From CAZUFB01 sp964619775 (GTDB lineage Bacteria > Actinomycetota > Coriobacteriia > Coriobacteriales > UMGS124), in assembly GCA_964619775.1 (NCBI GenBank), contig CAZUFB010000002.1:1-64000 (forward strand): a DNA stretch of 64,000 nucleotides, written 5' to 3'. The translations under genes and the position numbers were made by a program. How positions within the stretch are numbered: position 1 is the first letter of the stretch; each line of letters opens with the position of its first letter. Shown here in pieces: positions 16,501 to 23,946 of the stretch. The notes beneath the pieces were generated by a model, which worked only from the letters and a program-made list of their open reading frames with translations, did not search any database and was not told where the DNA came from.

Positions 16501-17252
16501 AGGCCGGTGTAGTCCTCGATGGCGTCGGCGAGGCGTTTGAACGAGCTCGCCGTCTGCCCGAACGTCTTCACGACGCGCATGCCGCGGACGTACTCGACGG
16601 CGGCGTTGCCCATCTGTTCCTTGACCTCCTGGTAGCGCCTCATGCTCGACATGATCTTCGGGTTGGCGTACCCGGCGAACTGGACGACGCACGCGACGAC
16701 GACCGCGGCGATCGTCGCGACGCCGAAGCGCCAGTCGAACACGAACAGGAGGGCGAGAAGCACCACGGGGGCGGTGGCGGTCGCCGCAAGATCGGGTATC
16801 GAATGCCCGATGAACTGCTCGATTCCCGCCACGCCTTCGTCCATCACCTTCGAGATGCGCCCCGTTCCGAGGCGGGCGACGTGGCCGAGGGGAATCCTGC
16901 CGAGGTGCCGCGCAATCTCGAGCTTGGTGCGGTACTGCGTATCGAACGCCGCCGCATGCGAGCAGAGGAGCGCGGCGAGGTAGCATCCGATGTCCGCGAC
17001 GATGCCGACGACGGCAAGCGCCGCGTACGACATGAGCGTGGAGACGCCCACGCCCGCCAGGTCGGGATAGACCGCCACGACGTCCCTGATCATGAGGTAG
17101 ATCGCCACATAGGGGACGAACGACGCCGCAGACGAGAGGGCTGACAGCAGCATCGAGAGCACGACGAGCGGCTTCCTCCTGCCGGCGAAGCCCATGCAGC
17201 GGGCGAACGCTCCCGGCTTTTTCGCCGAATCCTTGTCTGCTTTCTTTCCCAT
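13578..17252 (-). CDS. Fused ABC exporter, two TMD-NBD halves in one chain
   Basis: The protein has 1224 aa and contains two complete exporter halves: TMD about 30-315, NBD about 350-585, a linker rich in Asp/Glu/Gly, TMD about 660-940 and NBD about 975-1215. Both NBDs have GPSGSGKST, a Q-loop VFQD and LSGGERQR. Walker B is VVLDEATAFSDPENE in the first and VLLDEATASLDPENE in the second, so the D-loop of the first half deviates (FSD for SLD). Most relatives, such as YbtP/YbtQ, are two separate genes; here they are fused. An AraC regulator is divergent from the unit. An iron-chelate or peptide substrate is plausible from the YbtPQ/YbtA parallel but is not shown. Confidence 0.88.
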   Translation of the reverse strand: MGKKADKDSAKKPGAFARCMGFAGRRKPLVVLSMLLSALSSAASFVPYVAIYLMIRDVVAVYPDLAGVGVSTLMSYAALAVVGIVADIGCYLAALLCSHAAAFDTQYRTKLEIARHLGRIPLGHVARLGTGRISKVMDEGVAGIEQFIGHSIPDLAATATAPVVLLALLFVFDWRFGVATIAAVVVACVVQFAGYANPKIMSSMRRYQEVKEQMGNAAVEYVRGMRVVKTFGQTASSFKRLADAIEDYTGLSLDVTMFFKNSMPGFTAVLNNAYLFVLPVGILLAPGASDWPTFVLSLVFYLLFVHSISSVFSKILYVSEDGMMAQANIDRIDSILGIGVLPRPGLLAAAEGSSVVFEDVSFSYEQSGPRALDGVSIEVPAGSVCAVVGPSGSGKSTLANLVARFWDVDEGRVLVGGTDVREMDPDDLMGRLSLVFQDPHLFRESIAENIRRGKPGATDEEVEAAARAAQADSFIRELPQGYGTVVGAEGVHLSGGERQRVAIARAIISDAPIVVLDEATAFSDPENEHLIQKAFERLMAGKTVIMIAHRLSTVVGADKIVVMDGGRKVEEGTHEELLAASGVYARMWRQYTSAVDWQMGSDGALQAGTPASGGDRQPDEGEPALAPETRAAEKPWFQRAFNLSDEGYAGLKGAALACTLSDLALMIPFVCTVAAFGVVVETLAGAPFDTRRLWVIFGVGLAGLAVTFFASRNDYRKTYVVAYTSSEGVRLGLADHLRRLPMSFFNRRDTADVAESLMGDVTAQESMLSSTLPQLIAGIVTTVAICAMLAFFDWRLACCVIVTLPLAAGVVALSRRRQKSLFESQQGARLEALSRVQDYLEGIKDIRACRAVGAGFADMEDALSELKGITMKVELAVDVSTSLASAVLRSGVGLTACVGTALLAAGQVDFMVLLMFLLIVSRVYGPILALVSQLPNLLSLSSKTARIEAVMSEPEASGSAAAVVGGFGIRLEDVRFGYGEDEVLHGVSFDVEEGSVTALVGPSGSGKSTCAQLVARFWQPDSGRILCSGEDIARFSEESWLSHVSIVFQDVTLFDDTVAANIRIGREGATDEEVRDAARKAHCLEFIERLPQGFDTVLGENGAALSGGERQRLSIARALLKDAPIVLLDEATASLDPENETLVQEAVGLLCAGKTVLVIAHRLRTVAGADKIVVLDEGFVAEQGTHAELMEAKGLYERLWTLQRENADWSTDGRGCKREAQECL

Positions 17253-17270
17253 GGGTCCTCCTTCCGGGTG

Positions 17271-17576
17271 CTAGGCGACGCCCGCACGCTCGAAGTGCTT
17301 CTTGAAAACCGCGCGCCCGAGGAGCGCCCCGACGACACCGCCCGCAAACGTCACCACGGCGATGAGCGCGAAGATCTCAGGGGTCACGGCGGACAGCAGC
17401 GCCTCCATCTTCGCGCGACCGACAGCAAAAGAAAGCGCCGCCACCGAGGCAAAGAGGAACGATCCCCACAGGTAGTCCTTCACGACGGCCCCCGCTGCAA
17501 TAAACAGGACGAGTATCGCCAGATTGGTGCGCACGTCGAGCGCGTCGGCTCGTGAACAGCCCGTTTTGCTGCGCAA
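17271..17576 (-). CDS. 101-aa membrane protein, apparent chimeric ECF remnant
   Basis: The start is TTG 17576 behind a strong AAAGGAGGTG site. Residues 12-60 (ALDVRTNLAILVLFIAAG and onward) read like the opening of an ECF transporter T subunit. Residues 64-101, ending in GRAVFKKHFERAG, read like the basic C-terminus of MptD/Trep_Strep S components. Those families are roughly 190-250 aa and normally separate neighbouring genes, so this looks like a deletion fusion. It precedes the fused exporter by 18 bp, where the ECF genes of related loci would be. I judge the similarity by eye; a true small membrane protein is the alternative. It still has good translation signals. Confidence 0.45.
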   Translation of the reverse strand: MRSKTGCSRADALDVRTNLAILVLFIAAGAVVKDYLWGSFLFASVAALSFAVGRAKMEALLSAVTPEIFALIAVVTFAGGVVGALLGRAVFKKHFERAGVA

Positions 17577-17602
17577 ACCCCCGCACCTCCTTTCAAGTTA
17601 GC

Positions 17603-17624
17603 TATAATCAACATATGAGATGTT
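17603..17624 (+). promoter_or_regulatory. -10 element and inverted repeat between AraC gene and ABC operon
   Basis: TATAAT at 17603-17608 on the plus strand is followed by the inverted repeat AACAT-5-ATGTT at 17610-17624. The spot lies 35-75 bp from both divergent starts. An AraC-type regulator could bind here to control both sides. The minus-strand promoter is not clear. Confidence 0.45.
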
Positions 17625-17677
17625 AAACTCGGATAATCGGTGCCAGGGGTGTGGGAGGCGGAAAGGGCCGAGCGAGC

Positions 17678-18721
17678 ATGAATTGCGTCCAATCGCACAT
17701 GTCCGACAAAGATTCAGGGCTTGTCGGAAATGGATCACCCGCTCGCGGGGCAGCGGCGTTCGAGGGGCCGCTCGGGGAGATCGGCCTTGAGCCCGTAAAA
17801 GGCGCAGATGCCGCAGGATCCCTCTTCGAGGGGGACGGCGCGCGGGCGACGGGATGGTACTGGTCATGGTCGCGGGGGTCGGAGCTCGCCGTCGTCGCAT
17901 GCGACTTCGCCCTCCTCGAGGACCTCCCCTTCACCGCCGCCCCGGGCAGGTACTTCGCCGTCCGGAAGGAGAGCAGCGGCATCCTCCCGCACTCCTCGAC
18001 GTCAGTGTTCCTGGAGGCGAAGCCCCGCGTAAGCAGGGTCGTGCTGCCTGCGCGGAGGAGGTTCGCCTATGTGGAAATCGAGTACTTCGACGACTACTGC
18101 CTGAAGGTCTTCGGTGAGACGATGGACTCGAGCCTCTCGCCGCTGGCGGGGAACCTCAAGGAGCTGAGGGGCGAGGCGGCATGGGACCCGGAGATAGAGA
18201 GGCTCCTCTCCGGCATCTCTTTCTGGAGGAGCGGACGCGCGGGGGCGGACCTGGCGCTCGGAGCCATCGCCGACGGCGTGATGGCGAGGCTGCTCAACAT
18301 GGAGAGCGCCTTGTCGGGCAAGGTAGCCGCCCAGGACAGGGCGGCGATCACCGCGGCGATCCGCTACATCAAGGAGAACCTCGGCGGGCGTATCCGCCAA
18401 GAGGACCTCCTCGGCGTCGCCAACATGGGGGCGACGAAGTTCAAGCGCTCGTTCAAACAGGTGACGGGCTCCACCGCGACCGAGTTCATAGCCTCGGAGC
18501 GCGTCGAACTTGCAAAACGGCTCCTTTCCGACGGGGAGAAGAGCGTGGAGGAAGTGTCCGCCCTGTGCGGCTTCGAGCACGCGACGAGCTTCTCCGCGCT
18601 CTTCTCGCGGTTGGTGGGCGTGTCGCCGCGCAAGTGGAGGAGTCTCTCGCGCGTGATGTTCGAAGACGACCCCGAGTCCTTCGTCGCCGGCGCTCTTCTT
18701 GCAGATGAAAGAAAACGATGA
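17678..18721 (+). CDS. AraC-family transcriptional regulator
   Basis: The protein has 347 aa. The C-terminal ~100 residues hold the double helix-turn-helix of AraC/XylS proteins. The first helix pair is near IRQEDLLGVANMGATKFKRSFKQ and the second near SVEEVSALCGFEHATSFSALFSR, with the typical GVSPRKWR ending. The N-terminal 215 residues are an effector domain without a known signature. ATG 17678 is preferred because GGAAAGGG lies upstream; GTG 17651 would add nine residues. It is divergent from the ECF-like remnant and fused exporter and, by analogy with YbtA-type regulators, probably controls them. Confidence 0.85.
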   Translation: MNCVQSHMSDKDSGLVGNGSPARGAAAFEGPLGEIGLEPVKGADAAGSLFEGDGARATGWYWSWSRGSELAVVACDFALLEDLPFTAAPGRYFAVRKESSGILPHSSTSVFLEAKPRVSRVVLPARRRFAYVEIEYFDDYCLKVFGETMDSSLSPLAGNLKELRGEAAWDPEIERLLSGISFWRSGRAGADLALGAIADGVMARLLNMESALSGKVAAQDRAAITAAIRYIKENLGGRIRQEDLLGVANMGATKFKRSFKQVTGSTATEFIASERVELAKRLLSDGEKSVEEVSALCGFEHATSFSALFSRLVGVSPRKWRSLSRVMFEDDPESFVAGALLADERKR

Positions 18722-18753
18722 GCACCGCTGTCCTATGGCGCAATTGATGCGCT

Positions 18754-18781
18754 CTGGGAAACGCGGAGCCCGGTCTTTTTT
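18754..18781 (+). terminator. Terminator of the AraC gene
   Basis: CTGGG (18754-18758) pairs with CCCGG (18769-18773), one pair being G-U, and TCTTTTTTC follows. It lies 32 bp behind the AraC stop. Confidence 0.5.
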
Positions 18782-18862
18782 CTTCAGACGATAGAGCTTT
18801 CGTTGGAATAAAACAGGGACGCATGCCCGTAGGCAAGGGACGCAGTCCGCTACCATAGCAAT

Positions 18863-18875
18863 TGACAAATTGTCA
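18863..18875 (+). promoter_or_regulatory. Palindromic operator candidate upstream of the flavoprotein
   Basis: TGACAA-A-TTGTCA is a perfect 13-bp dyad. It overlaps a TTGACA hexamer at 18862-18867 that could serve as -35. A good -10 at 17-bp spacing is missing, so activator dependence is possible. The dyad lies 190 bp before the flavoprotein ATG. Confidence 0.5.
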
Positions 18876-18898
18876 GCTTTATCAGATCTGAGTTCAGC

Positions 18899-18978
18899 CG
18901 TCTCAGTCCCAGCTTGAGACGTCATCACCCTATAACGGCGATAAGCAGGCTGACGCGATTCATCGCTTTACGGCGATG
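18899..18978 (+). promoter_or_regulatory. Leader with two inverted repeats ahead of the flavoprotein
   Basis: CGTCTCA at 18899-18905 pairs with TGAGACG at 18915-18921, and CATCGC at 18961-18966 pairs with GCGATG at 18973-18978. Both lie in the 343-bp gap 18722-19064, which has no gene. They may be operators for the adjacent LuxR protein or RNA hairpins in the leader. Confidence 0.4.
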
Positions 18979-19064
18979 GCAAAGGCTCCATGCATCGGAA
19001 TGCTAGACAGCATGCGAGGATGCACCCTCGTTATCTGAAATGCCGTCTGTAAAAAGGAGCCACC

Positions 19065-20843
19065 ATGGAACACACCCCCGTCGACCGTCGCAGCTTTCTG
19101 AGCGGAGTCGCCTTTGCGGGCACTGCCGTCGGAGTCGCGTCCGCTTTGCCGGCCTTGGCCGACGAAACAACCGAGACGTCGGCCACCGCGGCCACTCCCG
19201 CCCACCGCTGGCAGAGCGAAGCCGCAGCCGCATGGCGCACGCCGATGGAGTCCGTAGCCGAGGACCAAATCACCGACGGCGGCACGTTCGACGTCATCGT
19301 CGTGGGCGGCGGCCAATCCGGCACCTGGTGCGCCCGCTCCGCAAGCATGAACGGGGCGAGCGTCGCCGTCGTCGAGACCCAGACCGAGGACGCCTTCATG
19401 TACATCGGCGGCGAGGTCGGCATCGTCAACAGCCAGTGGGCCATCGAGCACGGCGCCGACGAGGTCGACCCCGAAGAGTTCATGAACGAGCTCTTCCGGC
19501 GCAACGCCGGCCGTTCCAACCAGCGTTTGCTCCACGACTACGTCTACCATTCGGGCGAGTACTTCGACTGGGCCATCGAGGACCTTGACGACCCGGAGTA
19601 CACCGACGACTCCGCCAACGCCCACGTCTTCAGCGCGAACCGCACCGAGAACATGGTCATGGACCCCTCGGGCTACAAGTACTGGGCGAGCACCGTCAAC
19701 TTCCGCCCGGCGGACAATTCCGGGGCCGCCACCTGGACGTGGGGCGAAAAGATGATGACGCACCAGCGCGAGCAGTCCATCGCCGAGGGGACCCAGTGGT
19801 TCTGGGCGCACCAGGGTCTCTACCTCGAAAAGGACGACGACGGCCGCGTCTGCGCCCTTATTGCCCAGAACCTTTCCGACGAGAGCTACGTGCGCCTTAC
19901 CGCCACCAAGGGCATCGTGCTGGCTGCCGGCGACTTCGGCACGAACGTCGACATGCTGCGCGACCTCAACGACGAGTACCGCCACATCGCCGAGTCCTAC
20001 GGCGACATCGAGCTGTGCGCCACAGGCGGCATAGGCAGCGTCCGCAACGGCGACGGCATCAAGATGGGCGTCTGGGCCGGCGGGCACATCGAGGTCGGAC
20101 CTCACGCGGGAATGAACAGCAACCAGGTGAGCACCGGCTCCCCCTGGGGCCCCGGCTTCATCATCCTCAACCAGAACGGCGAGCGCTTCTGCGACGAATG
20201 CGCCGGCGGCGCCGAGGGTGCGGGCTACATGATGCCCCGACAGCCGCGCGGCCAGTTCGTCTCCATCACCGACGCCAACTGGCGTACGGTCGTCGAAAAG
20301 ATGCCGCCCTGCCACGGTGCCATCGACCAGACCGACGGTGTGGCCTACAACGGCATCGACACGGTAGCAGCCAAGATGGAGGCCGCGACGGCGGACGGCG
20401 AACAACCCAACGAAGACGGCATTTTCTGCGCCAACACCCTTGAGGAGCTCATCGACCTCATCGGCATCTACGACGACGAGCAGAAGGCCACGGCCCTGGC
20501 CGAGCTCGAACGCTTCAACACATTCGCCGCAAACGGCAAAGACGAGGACTTTGCCATGGACGCGCGCATCATCCAGGCCATCGACACGCCTCCCTTCTAC
20601 GCGACCATCGGCGCCTCGGACGCCATCGGGGCTGGCCTGTGCCAGACCACGGGGCTCGACATAGACTCGAAGCACCGCGTCCTCGACAGCACGCTGCAGC
20701 CCATCCCCGGCCTGTACTCCATCGGCAACAACTCCGGCAACCGCTACATCGTGAACTACGCGACCCCCATTGCCGGCATGAGCCTGGGCTTCTGCCTGAC
20801 CGAGGGCATGACCTGCGGCGCATACCTCGCCTCGCTCGAATAA
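19065..20843 (+). CDS. Tat-exported FAD-dependent reductase (fumarate/urocanate reductase-like)
   Basis: The protein has 592 aa. A twin-arginine signal DRRSFLSG at residues 7-14 and a hydrophobic stretch to about 32 predict folded export. GGGQSG at 81-86 in VIVVGGGQSGTW binds FAD, and the C-terminal NYATPIAGMSLGFCLTEG is the second flavin-contact region of the fumarate-reductase superfamily. No cytochrome or FMN-binding domain is attached, so electrons must come from a separate donor. ATG 19065 lies behind AAGGAGCCACC. The next gene is a membrane LuxR regulator, the pairing seen for many Eggerthella respiratory reductases. The electron acceptor it reduces is not predictable. Confidence 0.85.
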   Translation: MEHTPVDRRSFLSGVAFAGTAVGVASALPALADETTETSATAATPAHRWQSEAAAAWRTPMESVAEDQITDGGTFDVIVVGGGQSGTWCARSASMNGASVAVVETQTEDAFMYIGGEVGIVNSQWAIEHGADEVDPEEFMNELFRRNAGRSNQRLLHDYVYHSGEYFDWAIEDLDDPEYTDDSANAHVFSANRTENMVMDPSGYKYWASTVNFRPADNSGAATWTWGEKMMTHQREQSIAEGTQWFWAHQGLYLEKDDDGRVCALIAQNLSDESYVRLTATKGIVLAAGDFGTNVDMLRDLNDEYRHIAESYGDIELCATGGIGSVRNGDGIKMGVWAGGHIEVGPHAGMNSNQVSTGSPWGPGFIILNQNGERFCDECAGGAEGAGYMMPRQPRGQFVSITDANWRTVVEKMPPCHGAIDQTDGVAYNGIDTVAAKMEAATADGEQPNEDGIFCANTLEELIDLIGIYDDEQKATALAELERFNTFAANGKDEDFAMDARIIQAIDTPPFYATIGASDAIGAGLCQTTGLDIDSKHRVLDSTLQPIPGLYSIGNNSGNRYIVNYATPIAGMSLGFCLTEGMTCGAYLASLE

Positions 20844-20863
20844 AGAACTACCTGCATCGGCAA

Positions 20864-20901
20864 GGGGGGGACGGCGCGACCGGCGCACCGTCCCCCCTGC
20901 T
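20864..20901 (+). terminator. Strong hairpin behind the flavoprotein gene
   Basis: GGGGGGACGG pairs with CCGTCCCCCC across a GC-rich loop, a 10-bp stem 20 bp behind the flavoprotein stop. The same hairpin is printed again after the N-gap (21019-21051) because the contig ends overlap. It has no U-tract and runs straight into the LuxR promoter. Confidence 0.6.
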
Positions 20902-20918
20902 ATAATGTCGTCCTATGA

Positions 20919-21018
20919 NNNNNNNNNNNNNNNNNNNNNNNNNNNNNNNNNNNNNNNNNNNNNNNNNNNNNNNNNNNNNNNNNNNNNNNNNNNNNNNNNN
21001 NNNNNNNNNNNNNNNNNN
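20919..21018. other. 100-N gap with 54-bp identical flanks
   Basis: Bases 20865-20918 and 21019-21072 are the same 54 bp. The gap is most simply two contig ends that overlap, with no sequence missing. One copy plus the Ns should be removed for annotation. Confidence 0.85.
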
Positions 21019-21051
21019 GGGGGGACGGCGCGACCGGCGCACCGTCCCCCC

Positions 21052-21060
21052 TGCTATAAT
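21052..21060 (+). promoter_or_regulatory. Extended -10 promoter of luxR, probably leaderless mRNA
   Basis: TGCTATAAT is a perfect extended -10 (TGn plus TATAAT). Only eight bases separate it from the ATG at 21069, so a start site about 7 nt downstream gives a leader of 0-2 nt. There is no Shine-Dalgarno sequence in those eight bases, in line with leaderless translation. Confidence 0.7.
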
Positions 21061-21068
21061 GTCGTCCT

Positions 21069-22535
21069 ATGAATGCCGCCGTCCGCAACATCGGGTACTT
21101 CTTCACCTTCACGTGGTCGTTTCTGCTGTTCAACGGGACAATACTGTTCCCGACGATAGAGACGGCCACGTCGCTTTCGACCATACACATCATGTCGAGC
21201 GTCGGCACCGTACTCGTAGGCGTCGCCGTCGCCTTGCTTGCCGGACGCCTCACCCCGCTGGCCAGCCGTCGCGAGCTCGTCTGGGCTGCCGGCATCGTCG
21301 GTGCCGCCGGAACCTGCTGCTTGTCCCTTTCCGGCACCTCGTTCCTCTCCCATCACTGGATTGCCGCGGGGTATTTCATGGCGGGGGCGGCTATGACCAT
21401 CCTCGTGTGCGGATGGCGCGAACGGTTGCTGCTCCAAGGCCTTAAGGCAGCGTCGCTCAGCCTTGTCGCAAGCGTCCTCACCAGCAGCGCACTCTACATC
21501 GCCATCAGCTTCCTGCCCTATGCCATCGTTGTCCCCTGTGCTGCGGCGCTCCCCGTTCTGGCGGCGTTTTCCATGACCATGAACCTGCCGGCGTCCCATC
21601 CCGACCCCGGTGCAGGGCAGCCGGACGAAACGAACGCCAAACCCGCTGCGGCAGGCTCATCCCTCAAGATTATGCTGGGCAACGCCCCGGTCCGCCTGTT
21701 CCTCGCCGTGCTCTTCGTCTGCATCGCCTACGGCATCGTCCGGACCCAAAGCATCTCGGCCAGCATGTTCGCCTTCACCGACGGCAACCCGTTTCTCACC
21801 GCGTGTTCCGAAATCATCGCGACGGGGCTTGCGGCGGCCGTCGCACTCTATGCGCAGCGCGTCAACACCGCCGTCGTGTTCTACGTCGCGCTGCCCGTCG
21901 CCGCGGTATCTGCCCTATTGCCAACAGACACCCCCACGATGCAGGTCCTTGCGGTCGCGCTCATCAACATCAGCACGGCGCTCATCGACATGCTCGCGTT
22001 TTTCCTGCTCGTCAAAAACGTCCGCACCAACGCCGCGTCCGTGCTGTTCGGCCTGGGGATCCTGCAGGCATGCCGCATGCTCGGCAACACCTTGGGACAG
22101 ACGCTGGCAAGCCTTGTCCCCGATCCGACGCTGTCCCTGGCCGTGACGTTTCTTTCCCTGCTCGTCGCCGCGCTCGTCATACTCGGAAACTCCGTGCAGT
22201 TCTCGCTTGTCACCGCAAAGGATGGCCCGCAGGACCCAAATGGCGAAGCCCGGCCCGACCCGGATTGCCCCTCCCAAGCAGCGTTGGGCGCCAAGACCGA
22301 CATCCGCCTCGTACGTGCCGCGCTCCTTGCAAACACCTGCGGCCTGTCAGAGCGTGAAGCGCAGGTCCTCGCCCTGTGGGGCACCGGCCACACCGGGCCC
22401 TATATCGAAGAGCGGCTGCACATCAGCAAAAACACCGTCAAAACCCACCTGTCCCACATCTACGCCAAAACCGGCGTCACCGGCAAAGAGGAGCTGCTGC
22501 AGTTGCTCGAACGCACGGAAAGCGAGGCGACCTGA
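21069..22535 (+). CDS. Membrane-bound LuxR-type transcriptional regulator
   Basis: The protein has 488 aa. About residues 8-380 form roughly twelve hydrophobic helices like a transporter or receptor. A LuxR/GerE helix-turn-helix fills about 420-485 (LSEREAQVLALWGTG, then HISKNTVKTHLSHIYAKTGV). This class is expanded in Eggerthella and relatives, where it usually sits beside Tat or membrane reductases and is thought to sense their substrate at the membrane. Here it follows the Tat flavoprotein by about 170 bp once the duplicated contig end is removed. It has its own extended -10 and no ribosome site. The ligand is unknown. Confidence 0.85.
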   Translation: MNAAVRNIGYFFTFTWSFLLFNGTILFPTIETATSLSTIHIMSSVGTVLVGVAVALLAGRLTPLASRRELVWAAGIVGAAGTCCLSLSGTSFLSHHWIAAGYFMAGAAMTILVCGWRERLLLQGLKAASLSLVASVLTSSALYIAISFLPYAIVVPCAAALPVLAAFSMTMNLPASHPDPGAGQPDETNAKPAAAGSSLKIMLGNAPVRLFLAVLFVCIAYGIVRTQSISASMFAFTDGNPFLTACSEIIATGLAAAVALYAQRVNTAVVFYVALPVAAVSALLPTDTPTMQVLAVALINISTALIDMLAFFLLVKNVRTNAASVLFGLGILQACRMLGNTLGQTLASLVPDPTLSLAVTFLSLLVAALVILGNSVQFSLVTAKDGPQDPNGEARPDPDCPSQAALGAKTDIRLVRAALLANTCGLSEREAQVLALWGTGHTGPYIEERLHISKNTVKTHLSHIYAKTGVTGKEELLQLLERTESEAT

Positions 22536-22568
22536 CAGCGGCAACCGGGGCGCCCGCTCCCTTCCGCG

Positions 22569-23099
22569 CTAGTACTCCACACCGCGGCGGGCGGCAACGC
22601 CATGCCCGTAAGGATGGCGTTCGGCTTGCATGCGGGTAACGTAGTCGGCCGCGGCGCGCACGAAGTCGGGGGCAGTATGGCCGGTGACGACGAGCTCGCG
22701 GGTTTCGGACAAGGCGGCCCGGGTCAAAGCCTTGCGCACCAGGCTTTCATCGAGCAGGCCGGCCCCCAAGGCGTCGAGTGCCTCGTCGAGCACGAGTAAG
22801 CAGCCGGGCGCATCGCCCGACGCGGCATCCACCAGTGCGAGTGCCCGGGTCAGGTTCGCGTCGTGCTTTCCGCACGCCATAGTCTTCTCGGCGGCGTCCA
22901 TCTGGAAGGTAAACTTCACGGGCGATTCGTCGGCCAGCACGGTGGCACCGAGGCCGCGCAGCAGACCGACCTCGCTCGACGAACCGTCCTTGAGGAACTG
23001 CACGACGCAGACGCTCCATCCCGCCCCCAACGCCCGCAACGCCAGGCCAAACGCCGCCGTCGTCTTTCCTTTGCCGTCACCGTAATAGAGATGGACCAT
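22569..23099 (-). CDS. cobO: Cob(I)yrinic acid a,c-diamide adenosyltransferase (CobA/BtuR type)
   Basis: The protein has 176 aa. The enzyme transfers the adenosyl group from ATP to cob(I)alamin or its precursors, giving the coenzyme form. The P-loop GDGKGKTT is at 7-14 (this family uses an unusual P-loop orientation) and LLVLDEALDALG is the Walker B region. ATG 23099 follows GGAAGG; the upstream frame lacks a site. It lies 38 bp behind an MBL-fold gene and near a histidine phosphatase of the alpha-ribazole-phosphatase type, but no other cobalamin genes are here. It converges with luxR across 33 bp. Confidence 0.9.
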   Translation of the reverse strand: MVHLYYGDGKGKTTAAFGLALRALGAGWSVCVVQFLKDGSSSEVGLLRGLGATVLADESPVKFTFQMDAAEKTMACGKHDANLTRALALVDAASGDAPGCLLVLDEALDALGAGLLDESLVRKALTRAALSETRELVVTGHTAPDFVRAAADYVTRMQAERHPYGHGVAARRGVEY

Positions 23100-23137
23100 G
23101 CGCCGCCTTCCGTTCGCGTTGAGCCGGTGCGATAGGC

Positions 23138-23884
23138 TCACACCTCGTAGGTCGCCAAGTCACCGGCAAGGCGGACGTCGCCGTCCCAGCCGGCGCGCAC
23201 GGCCGCCAACAGCTCTTCCACGTCGCCGTAGAGGGGCAGGTGGCTCAGCACGAGCGTCTTGGGCTGTGCGCGACGGGCAAGCTCGGCCACGTCGCAGGCG
23301 TTCATGTGGCCGGGGGCGCTCCCGTCGGTGCCCGGGTAGAGGCTGCACTCGGCCACCACAAGGTCGGCCCCCGCGCAGAACGCCGCCAACCCGTCGGTCA
23401 ACGCGCCGTCGGCCGTGTAGACGAACGTGCGCCCCGCCCCGTCGCGCACCTTGGTCGCCAGGCAGAACACCGGGTGGCGCGTCCTCATGAACGTGCAGGC
23501 AAGCCCGCCCACCCGCAGCTCGCTTGTCTCGTCGATCGCCCGCGAGCGCGCATAGGGCTCCCAGGAGAGGCGCCCCAGGTCGGGCTCCTGCGCCGGCGCG
23601 TAGAACGTCAGCGGCCGACCCGCGGGAACCTCGCCCGCGATGGTCTGGATGAGCCGCCCGTGCAGGAGCACCCCCGCGTCGCCGCAGTGGTCGGGGTGCC
23701 AGTGGCTCACGACCACGTGGTCCACCGCCTCGAGCGGCTCGACCAGCTGGAGCCGCCCCGCCACGCCCGACCCGCAGTCGAGCAGCAGGGCCGTTCCGCC
23801 CGCACGCACCAGATAGCCCGAGCAGGCCTCGCCGGCACGGCAGCAGCCGCCCCAGCGCCCGACAACCGTCACGTCCATAGCCAC
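23138..23884 (-). CDS. MBL-fold metallohydrolase
   Basis: The protein has 248 aa from GTG 23884 (six bases behind GGAGG); ATG 23878 is an equally framed alternative two residues in. The metallo-beta-lactamase signature HWHPDH covers H61, H63, D65 and H66, and YTADG plus LSHLPLYGD supply later metal ligands. Two zinc ions and a phosphodiester or ester substrate are expected. It resembles the RNase Z-like/PhnP-like branch, but the specificity is not readable. It sits between histidine phosphatase and cobO on the same strand. Confidence 0.82.
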   Translation of the reverse strand: MAMDVTVVGRWGGCCRAGEACSGYLVRAGGTALLLDCGSGVAGRLQLVEPLEAVDHVVVSHWHPDHCGDAGVLLHGRLIQTIAGEVPAGRPLTFYAPAQEPDLGRLSWEPYARSRAIDETSELRVGGLACTFMRTRHPVFCLATKVRDGAGRTFVYTADGALTDGLAAFCAGADLVVAECSLYPGTDGSAPGHMNACDVAELARRAQPKTLVLSHLPLYGDVEELLAAVRAGWDGDVRLAGDLATYEV

Positions 23885-23946
23885 CCGACGCCTCCTTAGC
23901 CCCCCGCGCGGCGGACGGCCCGGCCCGCGCGGAATCGACGGCTTCC

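Noticed and set aside
20864..21072. Duplicated terminator-promoter segment as a genuine tandem repeat
   Set aside because: The two copies exactly flank a 100-N gap, so a contig overlap is simpler.
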